Positions 24,046 through 35,419 of a DNA stretch of 64,000 nt are shown here, one piece after another. The notes under the pieces are model-generated. The model was not told the DNA's origin. It made no database searches and was given only the letters and a program-made list of their open reading frames with translations. Position numbers and translations under genes: made by a program. Within the stretch, counting starts at the first letter, position 1; each line of letters begins with the position of its first letter. The stretch lies in contig NC_081413.1 in the NCBI RefSeq assembly GCF_030272615.1, positions 559,091,945-559,155,944 of the forward strand. The letters are read 5' to 3'. This DNA comes from Cryptomeria japonica. Lineage: Eukaryota; Streptophyta; Pinopsida; Cupressales; Cupressaceae.

Positions 24046-24827
24046 TGTTAAAAAATATGTAGCAACGGTCGGATAACTCTAACCGTTCTAATATCTAATT
24101 GGCCTAATAGCCTTAGAAATTTGTATGATAAATTCTTTTACTCCTACCCTTGTTCGTACTTCTTTGTATATGCATATTCTGATCACAGATCACAATATTA
24201 TATGATGATCGATTTGCTCCATAATCATCTATATGACAATCGATCATATATATCAATTATATGTATAATCGGTAATAGTTTATATTACCCATTATACATA
24301 GCATTGATTATATTTGTATATTGGTTATCAAGAGCGATGATTAAATGTTGTTTATCAAGTCATAGTATCGGCCACACTAATTATACAGATTACTAGTTGT
24401 TTGATTAAGCATTGCGTATGATTATCGATGGTTATCAATGGCCTTTGCTCCACATAGGAGTCATGACTCTATGTGGAACCATGTCGATTCCACATAGAGC
24501 TGTGACTCTATGTTGACCATCAAGAGTATATATCATCGACTCTATTCCATTCAATGGATAGTGAAGGTTGTTATTATAAGGAGAGCAGTTGATATCATTG
24601 TGCATACAGGAGTGATATGCAATACACTGAGTTGTGATATTATGTAGAATATTGTGTGATCTTCAGTTACATAAATAATATAATCTGAACTGCAAATAGT
24701 TTGATATAGATATAGTGTAATCAGCTTTAAAGGAAATTTTGAATCATACATACTACTGTGCATAATTCTATATTACATTGTAATTTTAAAAAAATACTAT
24801 ATACATAAATCTGATCCAACTTTAACA
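24046..24827 (+). repeat. Copia-2 5' LTR
   Basis: The repeat runs from TGTTAAAAAATATG to CTTTAACA, immediately before the primer site. A TATA-like box TTATTATAAGGAGAG lies at about 24570-24584 and is conserved in the 3' LTR, so the transcript probably starts shortly after it. Confidence 0.95.
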
Positions 24828-24840
24828 TGGTATTAGAGTC
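24828..24840 (+). promoter_or_regulatory. Copia-2 primer binding site (tRNA-iMet)
   Basis: TGGTATTAGAGTC directly follows the LTR and is a worn match to the initiator-tRNA-Met site TGGTATCAGAGC. Confidence 0.85.
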
Positions 24841-24929
24841 AGCATAAGAAAAAGATCTGATCAGATTTATATAGGCGAGACTACTCTCTATATATTCTTG
24901 AATTCTTCAACTCCCTTCTATACATCAAA

Positions 24930-25720
24930 ATGGTGAATGATGTTAGATTTGAGGATCAACTTGAAGTTTCCAGCTTTGTATCTTGAAAGTTTAGGATCAT
25001 GCTTGCTTTAAGAGAAAACGAATTAGATGAATTCATAAAGAAAGCTATACCGGTACCTGACGAAGAAAGTGAAAAGCTCCAATGGATGAAAAAGAACAAT
25101 AAAGCTATGAACATGTTGATGGATGCAGTGAAAGATCATATTGTACCAGTTATCTCAAAATTGGAAACAACCTATGATATGTTCAAATCATTAGAAAGTA
25201 TGTATGAGATAAATAAAACTAGTAGAGCTCTTGCATTAAAGCAACAACTCCACCATGTTAAAATGATCAAGGGCGAAACTATCACCTCATACTTCATGAG
25301 GATAACAAAACTGAGAGACCAACTCTCCACCATTGGTCACATAATTGAAAGTAAAGAGTTAACCATGTTGGGCCTAAATGGTCTCCCTTCTTGGGAATCA
25401 TTCACTCAAGGATAAGTGCACGATCTAAACTTCCTAAGTTTGATCGTCTAAAAATTGATTGCATTCAAGAAGAGTCGAGACTAATCACAAGAGGGATTGG
25501 ACAAAGCTCCACAAATGATGACATTCATGTTCTAGCCACACACTCCACCAAGAAGAAGGGAAAGAAATGGTACTTCAAAAGAAAGAAAGACAAAGAATCA
25601 AATGGTGTTTCTATGTCCTAGAGAAGGAAGGATATGTCAAAAGTACAATGTTTTAGATGTGACAAATATGGTCACTATGCCATGAAATGTTCTACCAGGA
25701 CCATGCCTCAAGCTTCCATT
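24930..25720 (+). pseudogene. Copia-2 gag
   Basis: The first ATG after the primer site (24930) opens MVNDVRFEDQLEVSSFVS; codon 19 is TGA (24984-24986). The same frame then runs to 25415 with the helical Copia capsid domain (UBN2-type): DAVKDHIVPVISKLETTYD, ALALKQQLHHVKM and ITSYFMRITKLRDQLSTIG. A frame change near 25400 leads to a basic region ending in the nucleocapsid knuckle CFRCDKYGHYAMKC at about 25649-25690, with all three Cys and the His in the standard CX2CX4HX4C spacing. Gag forms the particle and binds RNA. Only one stop and one or two frame changes separate it from an open frame. Confidence 0.88.
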
Positions 25721-26405
25721 GCACATGTTGACAAAACCCTTCCTCAAGGAGATTCAGATGGATTCATCTTCCATTTGGCTCTTTCAAGTCGTGTGGCTAC
25801 CAGTCACAACACTTGGCTAATTGATAGTGGGGCATCATGCTACATCACGAGATTTAGAGAACATCTAGATAACTTGGTGGAGAATACATCAAATGAGAAA
25901 GTTACCATTGGAGATCTCTAGCTATTCAGTGAAAGGAGTTGGGACCTCTACTCTACAACTAAATTCAAGCATCTTTATACAGTTGACTAATGTATTATTC
26001 GTACCAGGGATTAAGCAAAAATTGGTCTCCATATCAGCCTTGGAAGACAAAGGCTACCAAATTGCTTTCATAGATGGCAAGGTCCTAGCATGGCCCAAGA
26101 AGACAAACATCAAGAAGGTTCAAATTATAGGAGTTCGCCATGGATGCATCTATCAACTTTGCACTACTTCTCAAGCACTAATTCATGATTCTTCAAACAC
26201 ACGTGAGATTTGGCATAAAAGATTGGGGCATCTTCATTTTCGTGCTCTACCTTCGATGGAAAAGATGGTGACAAGACTTCCCAAGCTTAACCAAGAACGT
26301 GAAGGAACTTGCAAAGGATGTGCCTTGGGGAAGAACACTAAGGGTACTTTTCATAATAGTGAAAGTAGATCTAAATATGTTTTAGAACTTATTCATTCAG
26401 ACTGA
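25721..26405 (+). pseudogene. Copia-2 protease and pre-integrase region
   Basis: TWLIDSGASCYITRFREHL at about 25811-25867 holds an intact DSGA aspartic protease active site. After a frame change at about 25915 the text KGVGTSTLQLNSS and NVLFVPGIKQKLVSISALED is the usual continuation. The pre-integrase zinc region reads IWHKRLGHLHFRALPSMEKM and CKGCALGKNTKGTFHNSESR, keeping the H-H-C-C ligands. The frame ends at a TGA (26403-26405) in the conserved ELIHSD-x-YGPM stretch that enters the integrase core. Confidence 0.88.
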
Positions 26406-27340
26406 TATGGACCCATGACAATAGCTTAGTTAGGTGGGTTCTTGTGCTATGTTACTTTCATTGATGACTATTATATGGAAAACTTGGATATATTTTTTGA
26501 AGAGTAAAGAATCTAATGAAGTACTAATGAGACTTAAGGAATTCAAAGCCCTAGTAGAAAATATGTCAGGGAAAAGAATCAAAATCTTAAGATTACATAA
26601 TGGAGGAGAGTATACCTCTAATAACTTTAGAAACTTTTGTAGTGATGCTGGGATTAAGAGGGAGTCTAGTGTTCCCTATAACCCTCAACAAAATGGTGTG
26701 TCAGAAAGAAAAAAATAGGACCATTGTAGAATCAGCCAAAGCCATGATACATGACCAAAATCTTCATACCTCCTTTTGGGCTGAAGCTTCTAGAATTGCT
26801 ATTTATATTCAAAATAGAAGCCCTCACAACATTTTGGGAAACAAAACACTCGAAGAAGCATTCACGGGAGTAAAACCTGATATAAGCCACCTGAGAATCT
26901 TTGGTTGCCCAGTATACATACACATACCCAAAGATAAAAGATCAAAACTAGAACCTTCAGGCAAGAAGGGAATTTTTGTAGGCTACAATGAAACATCTAA
27001 AGCCTATAGAATCTATATTCCATGACAAAAAATGATTTGAGTTAAGTAGGGATGTAATCTTTGAAGAAGATGTTGCATTCAGAAAATCCAAGGATATCCA
27101 TGAGATAGACATTGAAGATCAAGAGCCTCCTCAAAGTATGGAAGAAGACCATACTCCTGAGATTCAGAGGGAGACTCGTGAACTTGTGGAAGATGTTAAT
27201 CCAAATGAACCCTTGGATCCTACTGATGGGCCTAGAGACATTGTTGTATACTGGAAAAGACCTCTTTGGGCAAGAAAAATGATGCAAGAGGCTGAAGGCT
27301 TTGCAACACCAAAATGAACCTTCAGGGAAAGTAAAAGACC
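26406..27340 (+). pseudogene. Copia-2 integrase
   Basis: The core starts with YVTFIDDY (first catalytic Asp) near 26450 and shifts frame right after it. LKEFKALVENMSGKRIK leads to LRLHNGGEYTSNNF at about 26590-26625, where the second catalytic Asp (usually DNGGE) is His. The third acidic residue survives in NPQQNGVSERKN. The rest (SFWAEASRIAIYIQNRSP, FGCPVYIHIPKDKRSKLEP, GIFVGYNETSKAYRIY) is standard Copia. The linker to reverse transcriptase (27030-27340) is acidic and poorly conserved. Loss of a catalytic Asp alone would disable DNA integration. Confidence 0.88.
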
Positions 27341-28910
27341 ACACAGATTCTCCAACTATATTGCATTAATGAGTAAAATCATTGAGTCAGAACCCACTAG
27401 TGTTGAGGAAGCTTCTAGTCTTCAAGTTTGGAAATATGCTATGACAGAAGAATACCAATCTATTCTAAAGAATGATGTTTGGGACATTGTACCTAGACCA
27501 GAAGGTAAATCAGTTGTTTCCTCTAAATGGCTCTTCAAAATTAAACATGCTGCTGATGGTAGTATTGAAAAATATAAAGCTAGATTTGTAGCTAGAGGAT
27601 TTTCTCAAAATGAGGGAATTGACTACGAAGAAACCTTTGCTCCTGTTGCCTGATATACTTTTGTCAGAACCGTAATTGCTATTGCTACATCAAAGGGATG
27701 GAAGATCCATCAAATCGATGTAAAGATTGCCTTTCTTAATGGTGTAATTGAAGAAGAAGTATACCTTGAGCAACCTAAAGGTTTTGTAATACATGGAAAG
27801 GAATCTCATGTTTGTAAATTAAAGAAGGCATTGTATGGTCTTAAACAGGCTCCTCGTGCTTGGTATGAGATGATTGACCATTACCTTTTGAGCTTGGGTT
27901 TCTCCAAGAATGATGAAGATTCTAACCTATATTTCAAGGTAATTAATGGATAAATCTTGATCCTAATTCTTTATGTTGACGACTTATTAATTACAGGAGA
28001 AGATCATCGTATTATCAAATGTAAGCAAGAGTTAGCATTTGAATTTGATATGAAAGATCTAGGTCTATTACACTATTTCCATGGTTTAGAAGTATGACAG
28101 AAATCTGATGGAATCATTCTAAGTCAAGGAAAGTATACCATTGACATTCTTGAAAGGTTTGGAATGATGGATTGCAAATCCATGGTTACACCTATGGAAA
28201 CAAACTTGGATAAGTTAAGAGAAGATGCAACTTATTCAGACTTGGCAGATCCCACTCTTTACATGCAAATGATTGGGTCCTTGATGTACTTGGTCAACAC
28301 TAGACCAAATATTTGTTATGCAGTGAGTGCATTTAGTCAGTTCATGAGTGAACCAAGACAAATACATCTAGTTGCGGCAAAGCATATTCTGAGATACCTA
28401 CGCGACACAATTGTATATGGTTTAAAATATGATGATGTGGACCTAAACCTTCATGGCTATACTGATTTTGATTGGGCTGGGATTGTAATTGATTTGAAAA
28501 GAACACCGGGGTGTTGTTTCAGTTTGGGTTTGATTATGATTTCCTAGTTCAACAGGAAGCAATCTTCAGTTGCACTCAGCTCCACAAAAGCAAAGTATAT
28601 TGCAACATCCATGGGGGCTTAGGGGCTCGAGAAGTTGTGTGGCTCAAAAAACTTCTTGTAGGATTGTTTGGATAATCCTTAGACCCTACTATCGTCCATT
28701 GTGACAATCAGAGTTGTATAAAGCTTTCTATCAATCTTGTGTTTCATGACAAAACTAAGCATGTGGAGATTCCTTATCATTATGTTAGAGACATGGTGGA
28801 ATGAATGTTATTCAGTTGAGATATGTTAGTACAGATGAACAAACTACATATATCCTCACCAAGCCTCTTGCTAGAATAAAGTTTGCATACTTTTGAGGTA
28901 AGCTTGGTAT
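27341..28910 (+). pseudogene. Copia-2 reverse transcriptase and RNase H
   Basis: The RVT_2 domain begins at 27369 and reads KWLFKIKHAADGSIEKYKAR, GFSQNEGIDYEETFAPVA, IHQIDVKIAFLNGVIEEEVY and LKKALYGLKQAPRAWYEMID. The catalytic box YVDDLLITG is intact at about 27972-27998. Single in-frame stops occur at 27651 (TGA), 27951 (TAA) and 28095 (TGA). RNase H follows: TPMETNLDKL, GSLMYLVNTRPNICYAVSAF and YTDFDWAG, then CDNQSCIKLSINLVFHDKTK after a frame change. Apart from these lesions the domain is near full length. Confidence 0.92.
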
Positions 28911-29199
28911 GGTAGAAAATGTAGCTCTAGCTGAGATTGAGTCTCAACAATATTGATTTGTTTTAATAGTACTAATGTAGTCTCTAAGATGTTTAAAGGG
29001 TAAACTCTTATTAATGCAATCTTATTAAACTGATATGGTTCATGATTAGTGTCATGTGTGTGACTCCATAACAACATTGATTTAGTACTTGATGAGCCCC
29101 TGTGAATGTTATTATGAGGTGATGATCTCTCAATAATGAACACTTGTACATCTGATGGTTATCGTAAGGTGACGATCTTACGATATTGATTCATCATAC

Positions 29200-29462
29200 G
29201 ATTATAATGGATATCATGGGACGTGATATCTATGGATATGTCATAATGGTTTGTATCTCTAGTAGTAATATCTATGGATATGCCATAATGGTGGATATCA
29301 TGAGATGTGATATCCATGGATAAGCCATAATGATGGATATTACATAAAGAGATATTCATGGTGGATTTCATGTGATGTGAAATCCGTGGACATGCCATGA
29401 AGTAATATCTTTAGAAATACCATGATGGTGGATATCATGAGACGTGATATCCGTGGACAAGC
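29200..29462 (+). repeat. Palindromic minisatellite in Copia-2 3' region
   Basis: Irregular units of about 28-45 bases share GGATATCATGAGAYGTGATATCC, whose halves are inverted copies, separated by RTGGAYAWGCCATAATGRT. At least five units are visible before the nested element interrupts the array; one further unit continues at 38862-38910, joining cleanly across the insertion. Confidence 0.8.
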
Positions 29463-30619
29463 TATGTCGACTTGAATTTCATCCTCAGAATGTTACTTGT
29501 AATAAGTTAGTTTCACAAAATACAATGAAAATGCATACAGAAAATCCAAAATCCACCAATGAAACTACATGAAATACATACTAAAATAAAACATTATTTT
29601 ACTTTCATGGCTTATGTCTCAATGTGTCCTAACTCCACTATTCCTGGTTGCAGATGGTGTGCTCTCAGACAATGCACTGTTGGCTTCCAAGATGGCGTAT
29701 GAAGAATGGACTGATAACTTGTAGTTAACTGACACTATGATATGCAAATACTACATGATTATGCTAAATGATTGTGCTAAATGATATTTGCTATTTGCTA
29801 ATTGCTTCAAAAACTCACAGATGCATATGATTGATTGAAAACTATTTTTGAAGACTAACTCTCTCAATTGAAGCTTTTGATTTTATAGACTTTGAGAGGA
29901 TAAGATGATGTGGCTCAAATCCACGGTCATGATCAGATCTACAGATTTGAATGACTATGAGCAAAGGTGAAGGTTGAGAGAAAGGGGGAAGGAGAAGACA
30001 AGTGTCACTCATCTCACCTTGACTGGGTTGCTGACTGAGGGAATCTAGGGATGGTTGGAGGAAATTTAGGCATGAGAGGACAAGTGGACCCAAGTCCTGC
30101 CTAAGATGTAGGGGGTGTTGGAGAGAATATAGAAATGGTTATGAAATATGTGTGCGTACACAATTTTCATTAAGTTTAAAAATTTGAGATAAAGATGAAT
30201 TAATATTAAGAAATATTAATTTCCTTAGCCACATGTTTGATGAGTTGGCAAAGGGAAGATGGACTGGAGATGGAAGAATGAGTTGGATAAGGGATTAAAT
30301 AATTTAGAAATTATTTAATATTTGAGACTATAGGATAGGAGAATAACTATTAAATAGTAGATATTTAATTGTTTGGAGGAGATAATTAAATATTAGATAT
30401 TTAATTAATTTGGTTAGAGGAATAATTAAATATTAGATATTTAATTAATTAGAGGAATAAGATAGATGAATTAATTAATAAAATATTAATTAATAGAAAG
30501 ACATGAAAATGAATTAAATAAATTAATCTTTTCAAATTAACTATTTAATAGAAGAATAATTATTAAATAAATATAAAATATTTATTTAATTGCTCATAGC
30601 CAATTTTTATGTGTATACA
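29463..30619 (-). repeat. Nested element 3' LTR (left copy)
   Basis: The copy runs in plus orientation from TATGTCGACTTG to GTGTATACA; the first TG is mutated to TA when compared with the right copy. It contains an AT-rich block (about 30355-30460) with three tandem ATTAGATATTTAATTAATT-like units, of which the right copy has one; this accounts for most of the 90-base length difference. Confidence 0.92.
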
Positions 30620-30633
30620 TTTTGCCCCTCTTT
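30620..30633 (-). promoter_or_regulatory. Nested element polypurine tract
   Basis: On the minus strand AAAGAGGGGCAAAA lies directly before TGTATACACA, the start of the LTR. It fixes the element's orientation. Confidence 0.85.
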
Positions 30634-33600
30634 GAAATGATGTCGAGACAACATTGTTTCAAAGATTAAATCAAGTCTCGATAGTGCGCCTGATGGAGAT
30701 TCGAAATCCTGATTGTGTGCCCCAGATACTGATTTTTGGATATTGATTTGATGATGATGCCCCCTCGAGAGATCGTTTGTGCATTAAAGACATGGATGAT
30801 CTCTCGATAGAAGAAGAATGTTATATGAAAGATAGATGAGTGAATAGATTGTAGATTGATCAGATAAATTAGATTGATAAGATTGATTGGATTGAGACCA
30901 AGTCTAGTTTTAGGAAGGACACATCCCATATAAGACAAATTATGATCGAAATGTCTGGTTTCAGGAAAGATACATCTTGTATAAGACATGATAGATGATC
31001 AAAACGTCTGGTTTCAGGAAAGATACATCCTGTATAAGACATGATAGATGATCAAAACGTTTGGTTTCAGGAAAGATACATCTTGTATAAGACTTGATAG
31101 ATGATAGTTGAATGAATGATGAAGCTATTAAATTGAAGAATGATTCCATTGGATGATGATGTTGGTGCAGGTGTTGCTGGTGATCTAGTTGTTAGACCCA
31201 CAGGCTCGAGAGGTAGTCATGATTCTTGATTTGATTTGTATTGATGGGACTTTGTAAATTATTGATCTGATATCATTGTATACTTGGAGTTTTATTTGAT
31301 GATGATATGCAGACATGGACCCTATATGATGATGATCTATATGCATTGATTATATGGATGATGCAATGATAAATGTTTTTTGATTTTGATGACCTTGGAT
31401 GCAAATGAAAATGATTACTAACTTAAATGATGCAAATGCAATGATTGATTGTTTATGTGATTATGATGATGTAAATACAAATGATCTACATGAAATATTT
31501 TTGTATTTTTATATGTAATGCTTATGATGATTATGAATCTAAGTGCAAAGATGCAACTAAATTGTCGTTAATGGAATGATAATGCAAATAATAATGATGA
31601 TACACTACATGATGAATGAAATGCACTTATTTGAATGCAAACTAATGCAAATGGAATGCAACTAAATGATTTGAAATGATTCTGAAATGAATGCACCTAT
31701 AATGAGCGAATGCAAATTTGTTTTTGTTTGTCCAAGTATACTCAATCATGATTTATGACCGTTGATTTGTTAATGAAATGAAATGCTTATAATGCAACTG
31801 ACAAATGAATGCGTATAATGCAAATGAATAATGAGCTAATCCAAAATCATCTAACTAAAAATTATACTGTCATTCTTCATATGCTATCTTGTAATAGTGC
31901 TTGATTTCATCATTGAGCTTTAAAATGTTGTACGAAAATACAAACAACTTGACATAATGATTCAAGATGACCTGAGTATTTCTTAAATAGATTTTGATAT
32001 AGCAAGTTAATACAAGCAGCTTGATATAATGAATCAAGTTGACCTGAGTATTGCTTGCAGAACAGACAAGGAGTATCTCCTTTCATGCACGACTTGGAAC
32101 GTCCTCCTTGATCTTTTGCTAATCATATCCTGAGACGAGTTCATACTGTAGTAAGAGATAAACCACAGACAACAATCAAAGAAAATAATCATGCCCCATC
32201 ATAGCTTCTCTAGTCATGGACATCCTTGAGTTGCATAGAGTACATGATTAGCAATAAAATCAAGATATAAACACTAAACCTTGTATGTCATTCACATGTT
32301 CTAATGGTCATTAACTGATATAATCATCTTAATGAATGATCTTTGATAATCTTTTATAGCTTGCTGGTTGATTCTTCATTTTCTAAGTTTGACGATTCAG
32401 TTGTTATGAAATGCCTTGATTTTCATTGCTTTGTTGCTTTTTATCTGTTTCAAAACACTAGATGTTTTTGGATTTTCTAAGTTTTTTGAATGTTTTTGGA
32501 TTTTAAAGATTCAAAAGATCACCTTAGCAAAAAGAATTAGGATTTTGCCCCTAGTGGAAACAAAAATTTATTATGGATATATGAATTGATCAAGATCCCA
32601 ACCATGGCGGGATACAAATGCAGATATGTTGATTCTAATAAAATCTAAGATAGTGACTGCGACAAGTATGTCAAAGATTTATAACTATCGGTAACCTGCA
32701 TATTTCTTGCTAAATGGTTTAAAGCAATAGATGCGAAAGATGGAATAGATAAGCTAAGACATATGGAAGCGATAGATGCAATAGGATGGAGTGGATAGGT
32801 GCGCAAAGCGATCTCATAGATGGAGGAACTCACGTTTTAGATAGCGCCTGTTTACCAGGTTTTAACCACTTGTTTTTATTGCACATTTTGATTTATTTTT
32901 CTGATTTTTTTCTCTCTTGATTTTTGAGAGATGAAACATGTCCTGCCATCAATTGATAAAGATAAGACGACCCAGAACAGAATCCAATAGTCATGCTGAT
33001 CTATGTCATTGTTTTGATTTGTTCGATGATTGATAATAATGTCTGGTTTCAAAGAGTGAGTACCACGTGTAAGACTGATCTGTTTGGTTTCGAGTGTACC
33101 AACCCTGTATAAGACACGTTAATATTGATAGATTTCGAGTGATGAATTGATTAACAAGACATGTGATCAGTTTGATTGCAGTATTTGATAGTTTCCCTAT
33201 TGTTGATTTGATGGATGAGCCATGCGCTCATGCTTTGATTTTCAATTTTGTTCTTTTTTTTTTTTTAGTTTTTTGACTTTTTTTTTTTTGAGCTTTTTGG
33301 ATTAGAAGAAAGATGTATTTGGTTTCCCCAATGTATACCAAGACAAGAAATGGATGAATTGTTGAGCTGAAGATGAATGGGTGAAAGATGGACGTAGCTT
33401 ATGAGGAGACACGTCAAGAGATTTTTTTTGAAATCATGTTTTTGTCCATAGTTTTGATCAAGATCAAGGATGGAAAAGGGGATATGGATAGGAGAAACAA
33501 GATCATAGATAGTGATAGATGATGGAAGAAATTAATAGTTAGGATAGATGGTATAGATTAGCATGAAGCAAGATCATAGATAGCATTGGATGAACTTAGA

Positions 33601-34792
33601 TAGAGTAATGGATACTGGAGGAAGGATAATGGGAGATGTGGTATGAAGAATAAAGTGGATGAAACTTTGACCCCAAGTATAGAAGTCTCCATTTGTATAG
33701 AGGTGATATGTAAGATTGTCATAGTATTTAGCACCACCTGAATAAATGTTCCTGATTTTTTCAAAGATAGAGACCCAACCCACACTTAGAACCTCTGATA
33801 AATTCAACCAAACATATTTAGAAACTAGGAAGTAGACTCAAAAGGAAGAAGAATCCCAAATTGGATCAAGGTACTTAGTCTTTGATTACCCATGTGTGTG
33901 CAATTGGGTTCATTCTGGCTCATATGATCATTGTAATCTTTACAATCCAATGTGGCTAGTTACATGAGTTATCCTGACTTCAAAAGCATCCTGGATAGAG
34001 CCTCATTGCCAGCAAGAATCCATAGCTCCAACAAGGTTATCGCTGTAATATCACAAATATTGCTCCATTGCCAACCAGGCGTCCATAGCCCCAATGGAGT
34101 TATACACATTTTCCCATAGCCAAACTTTTGATATTTCATTTTTTTTTCTTTTAGATATTTCTTTTCCTGATCATGCTTTGGATCTTTTGATATTGTCTTT
34201 TTCTTTTCTTTTGATTGCATTGGCTTGTAAGTAATGAAACTTACATGGGTCTAATAATCACAGTGGCACTGAAGCAAGATTTTAGATTTTTCACTAGCCA
34301 TGTCTTCGACTAAGAGATCACAATGATTTAGAGCAATTGATTAAGTGTATGAGATGTAGTAATCAAAGGATGTCAGTACCAAGATACAATAAGTGGTTCT
34401 TTTTTGGATTGAGTGTGTATCCCAACCAAAAGACAATGTTGAAGAGGAATAACCTCAGATTCTGAAGTATATCATGAATAGATATCTAGGAAAAGGACTG
34501 AACATTAGATTTGAGCATGGGAAAGCATGTGACAAAATGACACAAATGCCTATTTCACAGATGGTGAATTTATGCAAAGGATTGAATGAAAGGGGTGGAA
34601 GGATAGAAAAGATGTGTTGGATAATAGATAGAATGTTTGAATATTTGTGCGAGGATAGATGGAAATGTATTCAATATGAGTGTTGGTACACAACTTAAGA
34701 AGTAATGAAGATATGGAGAAAAATTGAATTTTGGGACATAAGAACCCAAAATAGATAAAGAAAATGATGGAATAATAGTTTTAAAAAGATGT
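30634..34792 (-). other. Nested element interior, 3' part, no recognised product
   Basis: About 4.2 kb of AT-rich sequence. Minus-strand frames at 33558-33807 and 33969-34220 (the latter Lys-rich at its start) have no motif I know. The stretch 31300-31860 is dominated by ATGATG/AATGCAAATG runs of low complexity. T runs occur at 33252-33290. No protease, integrase or polymerase motif is visible on either strand. Confidence 0.5.
30895..31107. repeat. 53-bp tandem repeat, four copies
   Basis: GTCTGGTTTCAGGAAAGATA recurs at about 30951, 31004 and 31057 with a strict 53-base period, each unit holding TGTATAAGACATGATAGATG. A looser first unit starts near 30899. Related scraps (GTCTGGTTTCAAAGAGTGAG, CCCTGTATAAGACACG) lie at 33040-33118. 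Confidence 0.85.
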
Positions 34793-35419
34793 TTAGATAG
34801 ATGTTTGAAAGAAGTTCAAAGATGTGTGCCTTTGTTGATCTTTCTTATGGATCATTTGAGGTGATGGAATGGTGGATGGAGGGAAGTAAGGACCCAAGAT
34901 GGATGGAAGGGATGGAGAGTTTGAATTTGGAATGAAAGGACCTAAAATGGATTTGGAGGATGAAGAGTTTGAATTTCGAATGAAAGGACCTAAAATGGAT
35001 TTGGAGGATGAAGACTTTGACTTTGGAATGAAAGGACCTAAAATGGATGAAGAGTTTGAATTTGGAACGAAAGGACCTAAAATGGATTTGGAGGATGAAG
35101 AGTTTTCTTGATCTTGATCTTCACTTGGAGTAGGATCATTTGATTTTTCGCTTTTCTCTTGATTTTGAATTAGATTAGTGAAGGAGATGGAAGGGATACC
35201 ATGCTCTTTCTTAGGAGGTGGATGTTGAATGGGACTCTGCTGTTGAGATAAAAGGGGATCATCGTGGATGGAATACCAGAATTTTAGGGGATCATCATAA
35301 GATTCTTGATAGGTAGAATCTTGATAAAAAATGGGATTAGATTGGAGAGCCATGATATCTTGAGATTGATTTGGGCTAGGACTCATTTCCTTTGAATAAG
35401 CTTCTTTTTCAAGTGACAA
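34793..35419 (-). CDS. Repeat-bearing ORF of unknown function in nested element
   Basis: A 208-codon open frame on the element's sense strand, the longest uninterrupted frame in the interior. The N-terminal third is polar and Gln/Ser/Pro-rich (MALQSNPIFYQDSTYQESYD). Residues about 100-180 hold five tandem units of the form SSSSKSILGPFIPNSN, 16 residues each, one shortened. The C terminus is PSTIPSPQMIHKK. There is no signal peptide, membrane segment or known domain. A disordered, repeat-expanded protein is likely. Such elements often carry a non-gag ORF of unknown role, so it may be used by the element, or be open by chance because the 48-base repeat is a multiple of three. I did not recognise a relative. 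Confidence 0.45.
   Translation of the reverse strand: MSLEKEAYSKEMSPSPNQSQDIMALQSNPIFYQDSTYQESYDDPLKFWYSIHDDPLLSQQQSPIQHPPPKKEHGIPSISFTNLIQNQEKSEKSNDPTPSEDQDQENSSSSKSILGPFVPNSNSSSILGPFIPKSKSSSSKSILGPFIRNSNSSSSKSILGPFIPNSNSPSLPSILGPYFPPSTIPSPQMIHKKDQQRHTSLNFFQTSI
34911..35107. repeat. 48-bp tandem repeat, four to five copies
   Basis: GAGTTTGAATTTGGAATGAA and AGGACCTAAAATGGATTTGG alternate with a 48-base period; one unit lacks 15 bases. It lies inside the 208-codon minus-strand ORF and also keeps a plus-strand frame open. Confidence 0.88.

Noticed and set aside
29200-29462. Regularly spaced palindromic repeats that could suggest a CRISPR array
   Set aside because: The spacers are themselves repeated, unit length varies, there are no cas genes, and the context is a plant Copia element.
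34899-35111. Plus-strand frame with FGMKGPKMDLEDEEFE-type repeats
   Set aside because: It is the shadow of the 48-bp array inside the minus-strand ORF, and antisense to the element.
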